Origin: Cryptomeria japonica
Lineage: Eukaryota; Streptophyta; Pinopsida; Cupressales; Cupressaceae
Reading direction: 5' to 3'
NCBI RefSeq assembly: GCF_030272615.1
Contig: NC_081405.1
Span: 604,257,677-604,321,676 of the forward strand
DNA: 64,000 nt
This document shows, one piece after another, positions 47,165 to 59,952 of the stretch (within the stretch, counting starts at the first letter, position 1; each line of letters opens with the position of its first letter). A program made the position numbers and the translations under genes. Below the pieces are notes generated by a model. That model was not told the DNA's origin, did no database searches, and saw only the letters and a list, made by a program, of their open reading frames with translations.

Positions 47165-47725
47165 AAAATTCGTAATTTGTTGGTTCCTCGGCCAACTCAA
47201 TATGGAGGAGAAGAAAATTAACAAGTTTGATGCCCTCGTCGAGATAGACATCAGAGCTTTTGGTTGCAAAATGGACTAAAAGGATCAAAGGGTCTGGGTG
47301 GCAGATAAACTGGAGAAGAGGGAAGTGTTGAAAGGGAATGAAGAAGCTAAGCAAGAAGGTGGACCAAAAGGATGATAGAAGGGAGATGACCAAGGTTATT
47401 AGCGAGCTTTAGGACCACTGGGTGACCCTCAAAAGGAAGATGGAGGGGATGATGGCCTTGAATAATGAAATGATAAAGAAAAACTCTAAGACCCTCCAAG
47501 CCATTTAGGAGGAAATTGATAGTATGCATGCTAAAAATAAATGACATATGGATTCATCTTCAGCCACTATGATAGAGTTGTTAGTGTCAAGGGTTAATGC
47601 TACACCAGAGTCCCTTATTGTTTCGTAAGACAAAGGTTCGAACAAGAGGCTTTCCTTCCTTGATCAAGTAAAAGTGATGAGTTAGGACTAGAAAATTGAA
47701 AAGACCTCCATGAGGTATACCATTG
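47165..47725 (+). pseudogene. LINE ORF1-like coiled-coil fragment
   Basis: Plus-strand text reads KDQRVWVADKLEKREVLKGN then, with shifts, REMTKVISEL, WVTLKRKMEGMMALNNEMIK and KNSKTLQAI. This Lys/Glu/Leu pattern resembles the coiled-coil part of the ORF1-like protein at 36407-36691. It has several stops, and no tail or polymerase is attached. Confidence 0.45.
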
Positions 47726-48898
47726 GTTCATGTCATAGACTATAAAAACTAGAAATTTTAGAATAGAAAAATATATAATTAACTTTAAGTAATTGTGAGA
47801 AAAGAAATTCATTAAATTTCATGTTTTGGTGAAATTGAAAAACTATTAATAAAAAACTTAACTTTAACTAACTAACCATTTCAAAATAAAGGAAATGTTA
47901 ACTAACATTTAACAACCTCATATCATAAAGTAAAGAGAGAAGAGTTTAAGAGTTTATAGAGTAAAGAACTTTTCAAACAATAGATGCTTATCTCATAACA
48001 AAAGGGAGAGTGGGAGTATCATCAAGGGCTTTTTTCCCAACTGAGGACATAAGTCCCCTATGCCACTTCTTATTGGAAAGGCCAAACCCTTCTCGAGGGA
48101 AACAAATAGGGGATAGAAGAAATTTCAATGATCCTATGACCCTTGTGTTTAGAATCTACACTAATAAATTGTTCATGCACTATAGGTACCCCCTAACTTG
48201 CATGACACTCTAGCTAGTTGTGTATCTGACTCTTGTAAACTGAAAAATGCATGCTGACTATTATGCCACCTTGTCAAGGTTTTCATAATAAGAACATAGA
48301 GTGAAGCCCATGTTCACCACCCATACTCAGCCTATTTAAAGAAGTGTTACATACTTGCATCTTAATCATGGTCCAACTAACCATCGATAAACTATTTGAA
48401 AAGGCTAATGGTTTAACCCAACCATGGAAACACTAACATATGTCCTTTCTTAGTTAAGGGTGTTAAATTTGTCATCTTAGGACTTGGTTTTGACAAATAT
48501 ATAAAGTTTCTCATGGTTACCTATTCCTAAAACTAATTTTGGCTTCCTACCGCAAACAATAACACAAAAATATCAAGATAGAGTTAACCCAAGGACATGG
48601 TCAGCCTTGACTTACATCAACAATGGTAAAATAGAAATACATAAACCAAGGAATACAGACTGCCTCATTCTAATATCAACCAAGATATAACAAAATAGTG
48701 CTAATCAAGAAATATAGACTATATTAATCTAATATCAACCACGAGAAATATGGATTGTCTTAATCTAATAACAAGAAGGAGAAGATAGCTTCACATACTT
48801 CATGGCTTATATAATAAGCATGCATTTCTCTTTAAAATAATACCATTAATTAGTATGTCATAAAAAATCCATGTGATTACAATATCACTATATGATGT
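47726..48898. other. Intergenic DNA
   Basis: A short phrase about 'aatatagactatattaatctaatatcaacca' occurs two to three times near 48650-48770. No gene recognised. Confidence 0.45.
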
Positions 48899-49242
48899 TG
48901 TTACAAGCTAGGGTTTCTGTTGCACCAAAAGATCGACCTGTCAATGTCTAATACAACCACTAGACTTATAGAATTCACAGGAGGTTGTTAAACCATGTCG
49001 CGAATCCCCGCAAGGGATGCTGGCCCACTACCAACAATCTCCCTCCCAGCGTCACTCATCGCGACCTGTGTGATTCGGAACTGTGACCAAGCTCTAATAC
49101 CACTTGTTACAAGCTAGGGTTTCCATTGCACCAAAAGATCGACCTATCAATGTTTGATACATCCACTAGACTTATAGAATTCACAGGAGGTTGTTAAACC
49201 ATGTCACAAATCCCCGTGAGGGATGCTGGCCCACTACCAACA
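48899..49242 (-). mobile_element. TRIM: miniature LTR retrotransposon, looks whole
   Basis: Two 138-base LTRs (48899-49036 and 49105-49242) start TGTTACAAGCTAGGG and end CACTACCAACA in the plus-strand sense. They flank a 68-base interior. On the minus strand the interior begins two bases after the LTR with TGGTATTAGAGC, the initiator-Met tRNA primer site, and ends with the purine tract TGGGAGGGAGAT before the other LTR. The element is therefore in minus orientation. It has no coding capacity and would depend on enzymes of other elements. By eye the LTRs differ at about a dozen positions. No clean target duplication is seen. Confidence 0.88.
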
Positions 49243-49904
49243 AATGCCTATAATAATATCATTCAAATGAATGTATCTAACAAGCTCATACTCATTGACA
49301 ACTTCACCTAGTCAAGCATTCATAATAATAAAATTTGATGCAACTACTGAAAATATGCTTAGAAAAGAGTTCAGATAAATCAAGAAAATAGAGACAAAGG
49401 AAAAATTTCTCTTACCTGTGAATTGAAACAAAATTCCAAGACTTTTTCCAAGCTCGATGCAGTGAGCTTTGATACAGGGAAACAAAGCTTCCAAGATATA
49501 TTCCACACACAATAGTGACACAATATTTTCACCCCCAAAACACCTTATTCCCGAAGCAAGCATGTAACAAAAAAGCTTAAAGAATTGCAAAGCAACAACA
49601 AAATGTCTTGTATCACTAATACAACAACCCCAACATAGATTTGAATGCCACATAAATAATAATAATGCTCGACTAATGTCATGTTAGCTCAGTGATTAAG
49701 AACCTACACTCAAAACATAATGTCTAGTAATTACACAAGGTCTCTACCACCATGGTGGTGGCCACCCAACTTATTATGAGTGGTCTCCAAAATAAAGTCT
49801 TAATCAATAATGTGGTACTTTTCATACCATCACACAACAAAATATAATGAATATATTCATATCCATACATGGATGTTATCAACCTATGTGTATGGATATG
49901 AATA
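49243..49904. other. Intergenic DNA
   Basis: No firm gene. GTTAGCTCAGTGATTAAG at about 49684 resembles an A box of a tRNA-derived SINE, but no convincing B box follows. Confidence 0.4.
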
Positions 49905-50060
49905 TGTTCCTTTGTGTGTGTGCATGCATGTGTGCATGTGTGCATGTGTGCGTGCATGTGTGCGTGTGTGTGTGCATGTGTGTGTGCATGCGTGCATGTG
50001 TGTGTGTGTGTGTGTGTATGTGCACACGCGTGTGTGTGCGTGCGTGTTATATATATACAC
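49905..50060. repeat. (TG)n / TGCATG microsatellite
   Basis: The run of TGTGTGCATG, GTGTGCGTG and TGTGTGTG units covers about 150 bases and ends in TATATATA. Its Cys/Val and His/Thr translations are artefacts. Confidence 0.9.
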
Positions 50061-51139
50061 TTATATCCTTTAATCAATAAAAAGAGAGACAAATAACGAG
50101 AATACTCAATAGGAAGAAAAATAGATTCAAGCCAATACCTAACTTCCCAATGGTACTAGGGTGACAAGATGACTCTAGGTCAACGTCAACAATAAAGTGG
50201 TATAGACCTACTCAACCGAGGTCGTTATGCTCAAGCTTTATGTCCATCTAACCAGATCCAAGACTCATTAGCAATGTTGTTTTCCAATAGCTGTAACCCT
50301 CTCCTTGATGATACTCTCCCTCCCTCCTAAGGGTGTTGAGGTTCCTACAAACACTTGGTCACAAGAAAATTTAGTTAGTCACATCTTAACTATTGTCAAA
50401 TCCATAATATGTTGCTAATTAAACAAATTCATAAATCATTTTTCCTTCTAATAATAATTTATTTCAGTAAACAACGTCATTGATTAATCAAAACAAAAAA
50501 TCATAAGCATTTTCCAAAAATTGAGAAAGAGGGATGTAACATCTTCGGTGGGGGGTATGGTTGTTCTTTTTTGTTTTCATTGGCTTTTGTTTAGTCTTCT
50601 ATCTGGTTTCTTGGTGTGTGGCTCTAGTCCTCAGATGGTTTTTGTTCCTTTTTGTCAAATGGCTCTATGTTTGTGGTTATCATTCCTTGTGTTTCCCCTA
50701 GTTTATGTGCTTTAGTGGTTATTTCAAAAGGTCGTTTTTAGAAGTATATCATTGAATTACAAGGTACGATAAAGTGTACGACAAATTGGGAGGTACGATA
50801 AAGTATCTGTTGGACCCCACCGAGTGTCATATATTTCATGGCATTGCAGATTTTGTCTGCAGCATTCATATTGTACCATTGACTATATTTTTTAATTAAT
50901 TAATAATTAAATTTTAATTAGTATTTATTTATCAATTAATTATTAAAAATAGTTAATGGTAGAATATGAATGCTGGATAAACGTTGCCTTTTTTTTTTTT
51001 CCTTACTCTTCACGACTTGTTTCTTCCAAACTTCTACAGATGAAGCATCCTCCACATTTGACATTTCTCTCAACTAATTCTGCCTCGCCGTCTGCAAGAC
51101 CAGATGATTTTATTTGCAATTGCATTTGCTTTATCAGAC
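50061..51139. other. Upstream region of kinase copy 2
   Basis: A GT-rich stretch at 50520-50720 resembles LINE-type untranslated sequence. GGTACGATAAAGT occurs twice at about 50763 and 50791. Homology with the kinase copy 1 leader begins only at about 51080 (the CTCGCCGTCTGCAAGACC region). Confidence 0.45.
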
Positions 51140-54100
51140 ATGATGACGGGATTGCAAGAGCGCGTCGATTGGAAAGGTTCGTTCATCATTTTTCTCCTCT
51201 TCTTTGCTTTTGCGTTGCCCACACTTTCATTCAATGATTTCAAAAGTCAGAAGGAGATTGACGCACAAGCTTTGCTCCAGTTTTAAAATGTCTGTGAAAA
51301 CAGATCCAACTTTTTATTTATCTAATTGGGTAGTTGGAAATTATGTTTGTAATTGGACTGGAATAACCTGTGATGACAAAGAACGAGTAGTGAGTGTGGT
51401 TCTCAAATACAAGGCGCTGAGTGGCCAGATTCCCCCTCATATGGGCAACATCTCCTTCCTCACAACTCTCGACCTCTCTAATAATTATTTGAATGGCCCC
51501 ATTCCCCACCACTTTGGTAAACTAGAAAAGCTGCAGTACCTCATCTTGGATGGAAATCATTTACAAGGTCCAATTCCACCTAGTTTACGCGAATGCACAA
51601 ATCTGCTGCAACTCAGATTAGAAAATAATTTCTTGAGTGGAAACATACCGACAGAGCTAAGTTCATTGCACAACTTGGAAAGACTCATGCTCGGTTCAAA
51701 TAATTTGACAGGTGTCATCCCACAAGAGTTGGCAAAAATGTTCTGCGCTCAAAACCTTAGAGCTTGGTTGGAACCTTCTAAGTGGACGGATCCCCTCTAA
51801 ACTCGGTGCTCTCAGTGAATTAAGAGTGCTGAACTTAGAAAGCAATTGGTTTTCGGGAGAAATTCTTAAGTCTCTAAGCAACTGCACAAGATTGAGTTTC
51901 TTGTCGCTGAGCAGGAATATGCTTGAGGGACCAATTCCGGAGGATATAGGTTATAACCTGCCCAAATTACAAGAGATTTACCTGAGTTACAATAATCTAA
52001 GCGGCAGCCTCCCTAAATCTATAGGAAATTGTTCGGCGCTCTATATTCTTCGCACAGGCTATAACAAGTTGAGCGGCGTGATACCCAGAGAGATGAGGAT
52101 GCTGAGTCGCCTACAATTTCTTGGGCTTGGTTGTAACCATTTCCACGGAGATGTTTTTCCTCTTCTCTTGAACTTTACAAAATTACGGGAAGTTATTCTC
52201 GTACTCAACAGCTTCGAGGGCTCCATTCCCGTCAACATTGGCCTAAATCTGAGTAACTTAAAGGGTCTTCTTGCTGGAATAAATCTGTTCAGTGGAGAAA
52301 TCCCAAAGTCTTTGGGAAATTGTTCTCAGCTCTCACTTCTTTCTCTCCATTATAATCGGCTAACTGGTGTGGTGCCTCAAGAATTGGGAATGCTAACTGC
52401 TCTGGAAAGACTATATCTGGGCGGAAATAATTTGTCAAGTGGAAGCTCCGCCACAAAGTCTATTTTTGATATTCTTAGCAACTGCTCCATTCTCAGAGAT
52501 CTCGATCTCTCTCAAAACCATTTTAGTGGCACTCTGTCAGGGGGCATAGGAAAACTCTCTCCCGGCCTATCAAAACTGTACTTGAGTAGCAACAATCTGA
52601 CTGGCTATATACCGGAAGAAATTGGCAACTTTTCTAGATTGACCATTCTTTATCTCAGGGATAACAATATAATTGGCCAAATTCCGAAAGCACTAAGTTG
52701 TCTGAAGAATCTACAATTGTTGGACTTGAGCTTCAACAAATTCAAAGGCATCATTCCACCAGAGTTTAGTAAGCTCGTAAATTTAGAATATCTATGGCTT
52801 CAGCTAAATAATATGTCTGGAGAAATACCTCCATCCATGGGCAGTCTACAACAACTGAGGAAATTGAACCTCGCTTACAATGAGCTAACAGGAAGGATAC
52901 CAGATGCCATTGGCCAATGCTTCCGTCTGGAGATGATTGACCTCTCACACAATACCCTTACCGGAGATATCCCTGTGGAGATCTCAAGCTTCCATTCACT
53001 GGCCTTCTATCTCAATTTTTCACACAATTCACTGACAGGAAGATTACCTTCACTGGGAGTAATGCAACAAATTCAAGCCATTGATATCTCTGCTAATAAA
53101 CTCTCAGGATCTATCCCTGGCGATATTGGCAGTTGTGTGGGACTGCAGTACCTGAACCTGACCAAAAACAAACTGGACGGAATAATACCAACATCACTAG
53201 GACAGCTCAAAAGCCTTGAGGTCATTGACTTAGCCTTCAATAAACTATCAGGGCCAGTGCCGGCCTCTATTGCAAACCTCATTATGCTCCACCTTCTAAA
53301 TTTCTCCTACAACAACTTGAATGGATCAGTTCCCAACCAAGGAGCTTTCAGAAATCTAAGCGCAGCATCATTTTTGAGAAATCCAGGATTATGTGCAGCT
53401 TCAGGTTGGTTGAATTTACCAAATTGTGCAAGCTCTGCCTGGGTCCGTTCAAATCGGTTTAATGGGAAGGTTGTTATGGTTGTTTCAATTGGCACATTTT
53501 TGGCATTGTGTTGCATTTTGGGCGCATTTTACATCTTCTTCAGAAAGAACAAAAGAGAAGCATTCACAAATAGTTCATTGGGAGCAGGTTTCATGCAAAT
53601 TTCTAGCGAGGAGCTTCACAGAGCAACGGAAGGATTTAATGCCGCTAATTTGCTAGGTGCGGGTAGCTTCGGGTCAGTTTACCGAGGATTCCTATCTAAT
53701 AACACGTTGGTGGCTGTTAAGGTATTCGATCAGGACTCTCAAAATTCTTACAAAAATTTCTATAAAGAGTGCAGAATATTGAACAAAATCAGACACCGAA
53801 ATCTGGTCAAAGTCTTGTTCTGTTCCGCAACACGAGAATTCAGGGCTCTGGTACTCCAGTTCATGTCAAAGGGAAGCCTCGAACAACAGCTGCATCAGGA
53901 TTGCAGGTTGAGTTTAAAGATGAGATTGAACATTGCACTAGATGTGGCGCACGCGATGGCATATTTACACTATGATTGTTCTCCTCCTATTGTTCACTGT
54001 GATTTGAAACCCTCAAATGTTTTAATGGATACGAACATGACAGCCCATGTGGCCGATTTTGGGATTGCCCATCTAATGTCTTCCACCGATTCTGCAAGCA

Positions 54101-54699
54101 GCACCACATCTATGCTGAAGGGAACAGTAGGTTACCTTGCTCCAGGTAAATTTCTCAGGAATATGAAGTCCAGGCACGTGTTAGATTTTCTTTTTTGTAG
54201 TTTTACTTTTTCCACATTATGGATGTTTTATTTATTAAGATCGATGAAATGCTCTGAACAATTGTAGAATGTGGATTGGGGGGACAAGCAACGACCAAGA
54301 TTGATGTTTACAGCTTTGGTGTGGTCATCCTTGAAATGGTGACAAGAAAGAGGCCCACAGATGAAATGTTCACTGGCAACAAAACTTTGCCCAGTTGGGT
54401 GAGAACAGCGTTTCCAGGAGCACTGGAGAAGGTGGTGGACAGAGATATGTTGAGTGATGAGTTGCATGTGGAGGGGTCCATGGAATCCACAGAGCAGGGC
54501 AAATGGCTGGTTAGTTTGATTGGAATGGCGCTGCAATGCACGAGAAACAGTCCAGGTGAAAGACCAACAATGAGAGAGGTGGAGGGCATAATGGAAAGGA
54601 TCGTGTAATATGGCACAGCATATGGAAATTTAGAAGGGCATCCATCCGTGCAGAATCTATTGACACAATCATCCACGGATGAAAGTGAAACCAGTTGAG
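51140..54699 (+). pseudogene. LRR receptor-like kinase copy 2, frame-broken
   Basis: It has the same architecture and strand as copy 1: signal peptide, LRR cap, LRRs, transmembrane helix, non-RD kinase (HCDLKPSNVLMD, DFGIA). The intron (54146-54267) sits at the same codon. Its glycine loop LLGAGSFGSV is canonical. It has two leucine-rich repeats (48 residues, around 51507-51650) that copy 1 lacks. Relative to copy 1 there is one extra T in the T-run at 51281-51284 and one extra A in the A-run at 51734-51738, each shifting the frame. An in-frame TAA at 54606-54608 ends the protein 30 codons early, after the kinase core. Both indels are in homopolymers, so sequencing error is a real alternative to pseudogenisation. 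The start could be 51140 or 51143. Confidence 0.88.
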
Positions 54700-54984
54700 T
54701 GTTGAAGATTCATTATGGACAATCTTAGGTAAAATAGAATTTAAAACTATTTTTATGCATATTAATTTTCCAAGTAGGGGTTTTGGAAACTTTCATATAC
54801 CCTAGCAGAAAATTATGCATTTTTATTATTGAGTTTGACTATTATAAATATTTACGACTTATCTTATTAGTAAAGTTAACATGATTTTTTATTAACATAA
54901 TATTTTTATAGCCTCCATCCAAAAATTTTGAAAGTAATGTTTTTTTATGTTTAATTGTTTTTAATTTTCTAAAGTTGTTGATTA
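54700..54984 (+). other. 3' flank of kinase copy 2
   Basis: It is homologous to 25802-26070 (GAGTGTTGAAG, TTTGGAAACTTTCATATACCC, TTGACTATTATAAATATTT). The homology is interrupted at about 54985 by a LINE-like insertion and resumes after 56877. Confidence 0.7.
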
Positions 54985-56877
54985 AGGATAAACAGGTTTT
55001 GAGGGGACCTAAAACTCCATACAATAGGTTTTGAAGGGACCTAAAACCCTCAGATTTTACCAGGATCTAGAACCCAAAAACAACGCTGCCTAGAGGAATA
55101 ATCATCAGAAAACCAGCAGCCCAACCACAGCTGAGACTAAAAAGACTAGACTCTAAAACATACACAAGGGTTTTATTAAGGCTCCCTTAACCTTCGACTA
55201 ACAACATGGGTGTTCTAGGCCCCCATAAACTTCAAAAACACTAGACTACAACAGGTAGCCATACATTCAGGATCAGGACTCAGAGGATTTTGAAAGGCTC
55301 CCCTAACCATCAGTCTAGGTTTTGAATTGGCCCCCAAAACTAGCAGAGAAGGGTTTTCCCAGGCTCCCCTAACCTGCAACATAGACCTCAGGTTGCCAAA
55401 AACAAAACCTATCCTTAACCAAAAACCAAAACAGCAAGTGGCCAGGCTGGGCCCTTGAAAACTACTAGCATCTAGCTTGCCTGTGGGCTTTACAAGGCTC
55501 CCACAACCTGAACTAGACATCAATAAAATAAACAAAAAACCATAGCCAAGAGGGGGATTTTGAAAGGCATCCTAAACCTTCACAATGGGTTTTAAAGTGG
55601 CTCCCATAACCAGCAAGAGGTCACCCATCACCACCCAACATTTGATCAGAACCCGCTTTCAAACATGACACCTCTCCACCTCTATAAGAAAGGACACCAC
55701 CTCAATAGGAGCTGGAATGAAAGAGACCAAGCGCATGGAAAACGAAGTAGATAACCCCAAAACAGAGACCAACACCCAACAAATATTCACATGATGCTTA
55801 GCTCAAAAGAAGGGTTTTGAAAAGGCGAGCCCAAAACCTTGAACAGAAATAGAGGCTAGTACCAAAAGGACTCTATGCCAATAAGCTTCACCAAAATCTC
55901 CACCTCTAAAGGAGAAGAGGGAAATAAACCCATCAACAAAGAGACAATCACAGGAGCACATCCAACCTCGAACAGAAAGGTATCTAATACCCCCAATAAG
56001 AGTCATCCCACCAAACTCTGCCCACATCTCTTCCCCTTTATAGAAGAGTGGTCCACCTCAATAAGACAGAAAGAGAGAATACGAAGGAAGAAGGCTTCTC
56101 AAACACCAGAGAATCTCTTGAAAAGAATAGATCCATAAAAGCACTCACAATCTGCAAGAGAAAACTCAGAAAGATCACACCAAAAAGAAGCAAGGACCTC
56201 CCAGACAGAGTTTCCTACTAGATCATTCCCAAAGGGCAAAACACAACCCACGGGGAGAAAGGACTCCTAGAAAAACAAAACCCCCACTCAGATCCCAAAC
56301 ATCTCCCTCACACCAAGGCACAACTAGGAGAGAAAAAACTACGGACAAAGTCGTTGTAGCCACCACCAAAACCTTCTTGCGAAGAAAAACGACCAACATT
56401 AGGATTTCCACCTCACAGCCGACTGGGTCCAGAAGAAAGCTCGACCCAAATCCAGATCCAAGCACCCATAGATCCAATGGTCACCATTGACAACACAAGA
56501 AGGAAGAGAAAGAACGGGGAAAGTGCAAAGAACCCCAACACCATCCACAGTCTCATTCGCGCCCATAGGGCCCACGACAGAAAGCACCGATGGGAAAAGT
56601 ATTCTGTCATCGACCAAACAGGGCAATGGGGAGCAAAGCCAGGACACATCCCTCCCAACGACCAGAGAAGACGCCAAAGCTTCCACAACACTGGCAAAAA
56701 GGTTGACCTCCACCAACCCCAACCCCACCAGGATCGACCACCTCCCCATCTCCATCATCTCCTTCCTCCGCTACTTCTTCTCCTCCATCGGCTACCTCTG
56801 AAACCCTTGATCCAGCGACACTTCCTGCTTCCCTCATCTTTGAAGGTTCCTACTACTGATACTAATTTGTTATTGTA
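54985..56877 (-). mobile_element. LINE-related element, defective (minus strand)
   Basis: On the minus strand it ends TTTTAGGTCCCCTCAAAACC then TGTTTATCCTTAATCAAC, the shared tail. Its body shares GGGAGCCTTGTAAARCCCAC, TTTTCAAGGGCC and GGGAGCCTRGRAAAACCCTT with 18330-18600 on the plus strand, so the two are the same family. The 5' part (56837-56400) gives Val/Asp/Glu-rich frames without a known domain. No polymerase. It sits inside the duplicated 3' flank of the kinase gene, so it inserted after, or independently of, the gene duplication. Confidence 0.65.
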
Positions 56878-57689
56878 GTGTGTGATGTGCATTATTTTAA
56901 GGCTAGAAAGTAATTTCCTTATTTAATTTTCTAAATTTTCTTTCCATTTAAAATATTTTTCAAATTATTAATATTAATAATAGATTTAAAAAATAATAAT
57001 TTATTTTTTATTACTATATGATATTAATGTCATCAAATTTATTTTAAGGAATTTCTATTATTGATTTATTTTATTAAAATAATTATAATTATTTTCTAAT
57101 ATAATTATATTTTAAAATATAATTATTATAATATAATTTTAATTATTTATAAAAATATTTATAACTAATATATTTTTGTTAATTTAATTTGAAATCAATG
57201 ACAATCTTTTTATTAGATTATTTTATTTAATGTTTTTTATTAATTCTATTTTTAATATTTTCAACTATTTTCCTTAATTATTTTTGAGAAAAAAAAAATG
57301 TTCGTCCAACTTTTATCTTTTAGATAATAATAGTTAACTCAAAATACATGATAAATAGAATATAAATCTGACATATTTATATTAAATAAATTTTATTTAA
57401 ATATAACTATTAAATGTTGTCTTTAAAAATAAAATACCATGTAGAGGTGATGTCAGTGAGGTACATAAGAAAGTGTTGGTCATATTTCAAATCTAGACAT
57501 GAAAATGTTAAGAGATATATGATTATCATTGAAAGAAAGATTTAGAAAAATTAATGATTGTTTTAGTTTCAAACATATTTAAATTTTCAATGTCTATAAA
57601 TAGAGAAATATGAATTTGTTAATATATAATATAAAGGAAGTCTTAAAATATCACTCTTATATTTTCAAGTAAAATATTAAGTTGTTAAT
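56878..57689. other. AT-rich flank of kinase copy 2, continued
   Basis: TATTAATGTCATCAAATTTATTTTAA (about 57020-57045) matches 26172-26200 behind copy 1. The remaining 600 bases have no counterpart there. No gene. Confidence 0.55.
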
Positions 57690-58560
57690 ATATTATTTTA
57701 TTTTATTTTTTCTGATCGATAATGGGCCGTAGCCATAAAATTTTATTAATTAAAAGAGAATGTGTACATATTTCATTACAAGTTCAGTTTCAGTGTGGGC
57801 ACCGGTAGGAAAGAACCGAACAAAGAAAACCTCTGGTCTTGCCCAAGGATAAAATGCTAGAAAATAACTTCTTGTCTTGTGAATGATCAATACAAACCCA
57901 AATGAGTCATTGGTTGGCTGCAGTGGGTGGTTACATATTACATTTGCCCCCCATGTTGAAGATACTGTGTGAATAACCTTGTCCTTCTATGTTTGAGATT
58001 CCAATTACAAATAGGAGAGCCTTGTAGACTATGGAAGAGGTAGTTCTACAATAACCCCAAAAGCATATTCTTTTTCTACCCGGTTGTAGAGATTAGAGAG
58101 TATTGGTTTCCTTAATTGCCTAAGGGTCCTGCAAATCACTGTAAAATATTTCTCCTACAGACTGATAATCCATGTTAATCTTGAGAGAAATTAAACTAAA
58201 AGTATGAATGAAATTATCACACAAGGGAAGATGATTAGCATTTTCCTAACCAACTTCATATAGAAAACCTCAGATGCGAATTCATGTACCATTAATGCTT
58301 CATGAGTGCCCAGAACTGACCAATTTTAAGCCAGTCTGTTAACACATAAAAGGCTAATACCTGCATCGACAACTTGTTAAAGAACCTTGATAAAGATGAG
58401 TAATAACCATGACCAACCGGACCAGGGCCATGACAGTCATCGACAACTGTAGATTTATTACATGAGAGCAGAGTTCAAACAAAACGTAGTCGAAAGCCAT
58501 CTCGGAATACAGGAGAGGAATATCAACTATATAAAGAAAATAGCATAGGCCGAAAATAAA
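57690..58560 (-). mobile_element. Poly(A)-tailed retroposon remnant (copy 2)
   Basis: This is the same sequence as 26253-27068, in the same orientation and ending at nearly the same points: TCGATAATGGGCCGTAGCC beside a T-run at one end, and the 'aagaaaatagcataggccgaaaa' region at the other. No coding frame. Confidence 0.65.
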
Positions 58561-58734
58561 TATGAATTTATATATTATTAGATTAGAGTAAAGATAAATA
58601 ATGAGCAGAAAAGGCTAATCTAAATAGACAAATTAGCCAAAAGATATAAATGAAAATACAAGTAAGATTATATAGGTGGAAATGATATTGAAAATGACAA
58701 TATGTAACTATACATATATTTATGTAATATATAT
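58561..58734. other. AT-rich spacer
   Basis: Nothing recognised. Confidence 0.4.
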
Positions 58735-59300
<566 letters not shown>

Positions 59301-59302
59301 AT

Positions 59303-59952
59303 CTAACTAAAATTGGCTAACCATTTTCCTTTGTTCCCTGCATGATCCGAAGGCAAGACCTTCGAAGAGGCTAAAAACTCCAGATGAGGCTCCTCCATTG
59401 CGATAATTTTTTCCAATTCCATGCTTGGTCCCTCATCCCTCAGGTAAACAACTAGCCAATTCTTATAGGGGGCAATTTCACATGAAGTCACCACATAAGG
59501 AAATTTATATTCCTCAGAATGATAGGGCGCTTGTTTGTAAATTTTGCCGAGTCACCAATTACCAGAATTGGGAACCAGGAGACCTGGCGATTATTCCACA
59601 TTAGGATATCATAATACCTGAGCTTAGGGGCCAAAAGATCATTGGTAACATTTTCCATTACTCGATCTAGTTCTCCCAGGATACTACGCTTAAAGACCTT
59701 TAAGCATAGCTGCCTAATGTTCTCCCTATTGGACTCAAAATGAAACACTATTGCTAAAAACATAGAGGAGATATTAGAGTTCACTCTGGTTCTATCCTCG
59801 TTGTAAATAAAATCCTCCCCTATTATTTATAGTATGGCATTAATAACCAGGTCATGAGGAGAATTGATAATACCTTTCAAACGAGCTGCCTTAATCTCAC
59901 CAGAAATAGCCATTTGTCTCTTCAAGCACTTGAGCTTAAGGATTGTGTCCAT
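59303..59952 (-). pseudogene. Hypothetical protein remnant, about 215 codons
   Basis: From ATG at 59952 the minus strand reads MDTILKLKCLKRQMAISGEI, then GEDFIYNEDRTRVNSNISSM and LCLKVFKRSILGELDRVMEN. After one frame change it continues as SCEIAPYKNWLVVYLRDEGP, and LASSKVLPSDHAGNKGKW near the end. One in-frame stop and one shift interrupt it. The text is protein-like, but I recognise no family. It may be the product of a repetitive element. It lies about 1 kb below the copia LTR end. Confidence 0.4.

Noticed and set aside
48899-49242. Cassandra-type TRIM carrying 5S rRNA sequence
   Set aside because: The LTRs show no recognisable 5S promoter or 5S rRNA segment.
49662-49800. tRNA-derived SINE
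   Set aside because: An A-box-like GTTAGCTCAGTGATTAAG is present but no good B box, tail or target duplication.
49724-50096. His/Thr- and Cys/Val-rich frames near 50 kb
   Set aside because: They arise from a TG/CA microsatellite in all frames.
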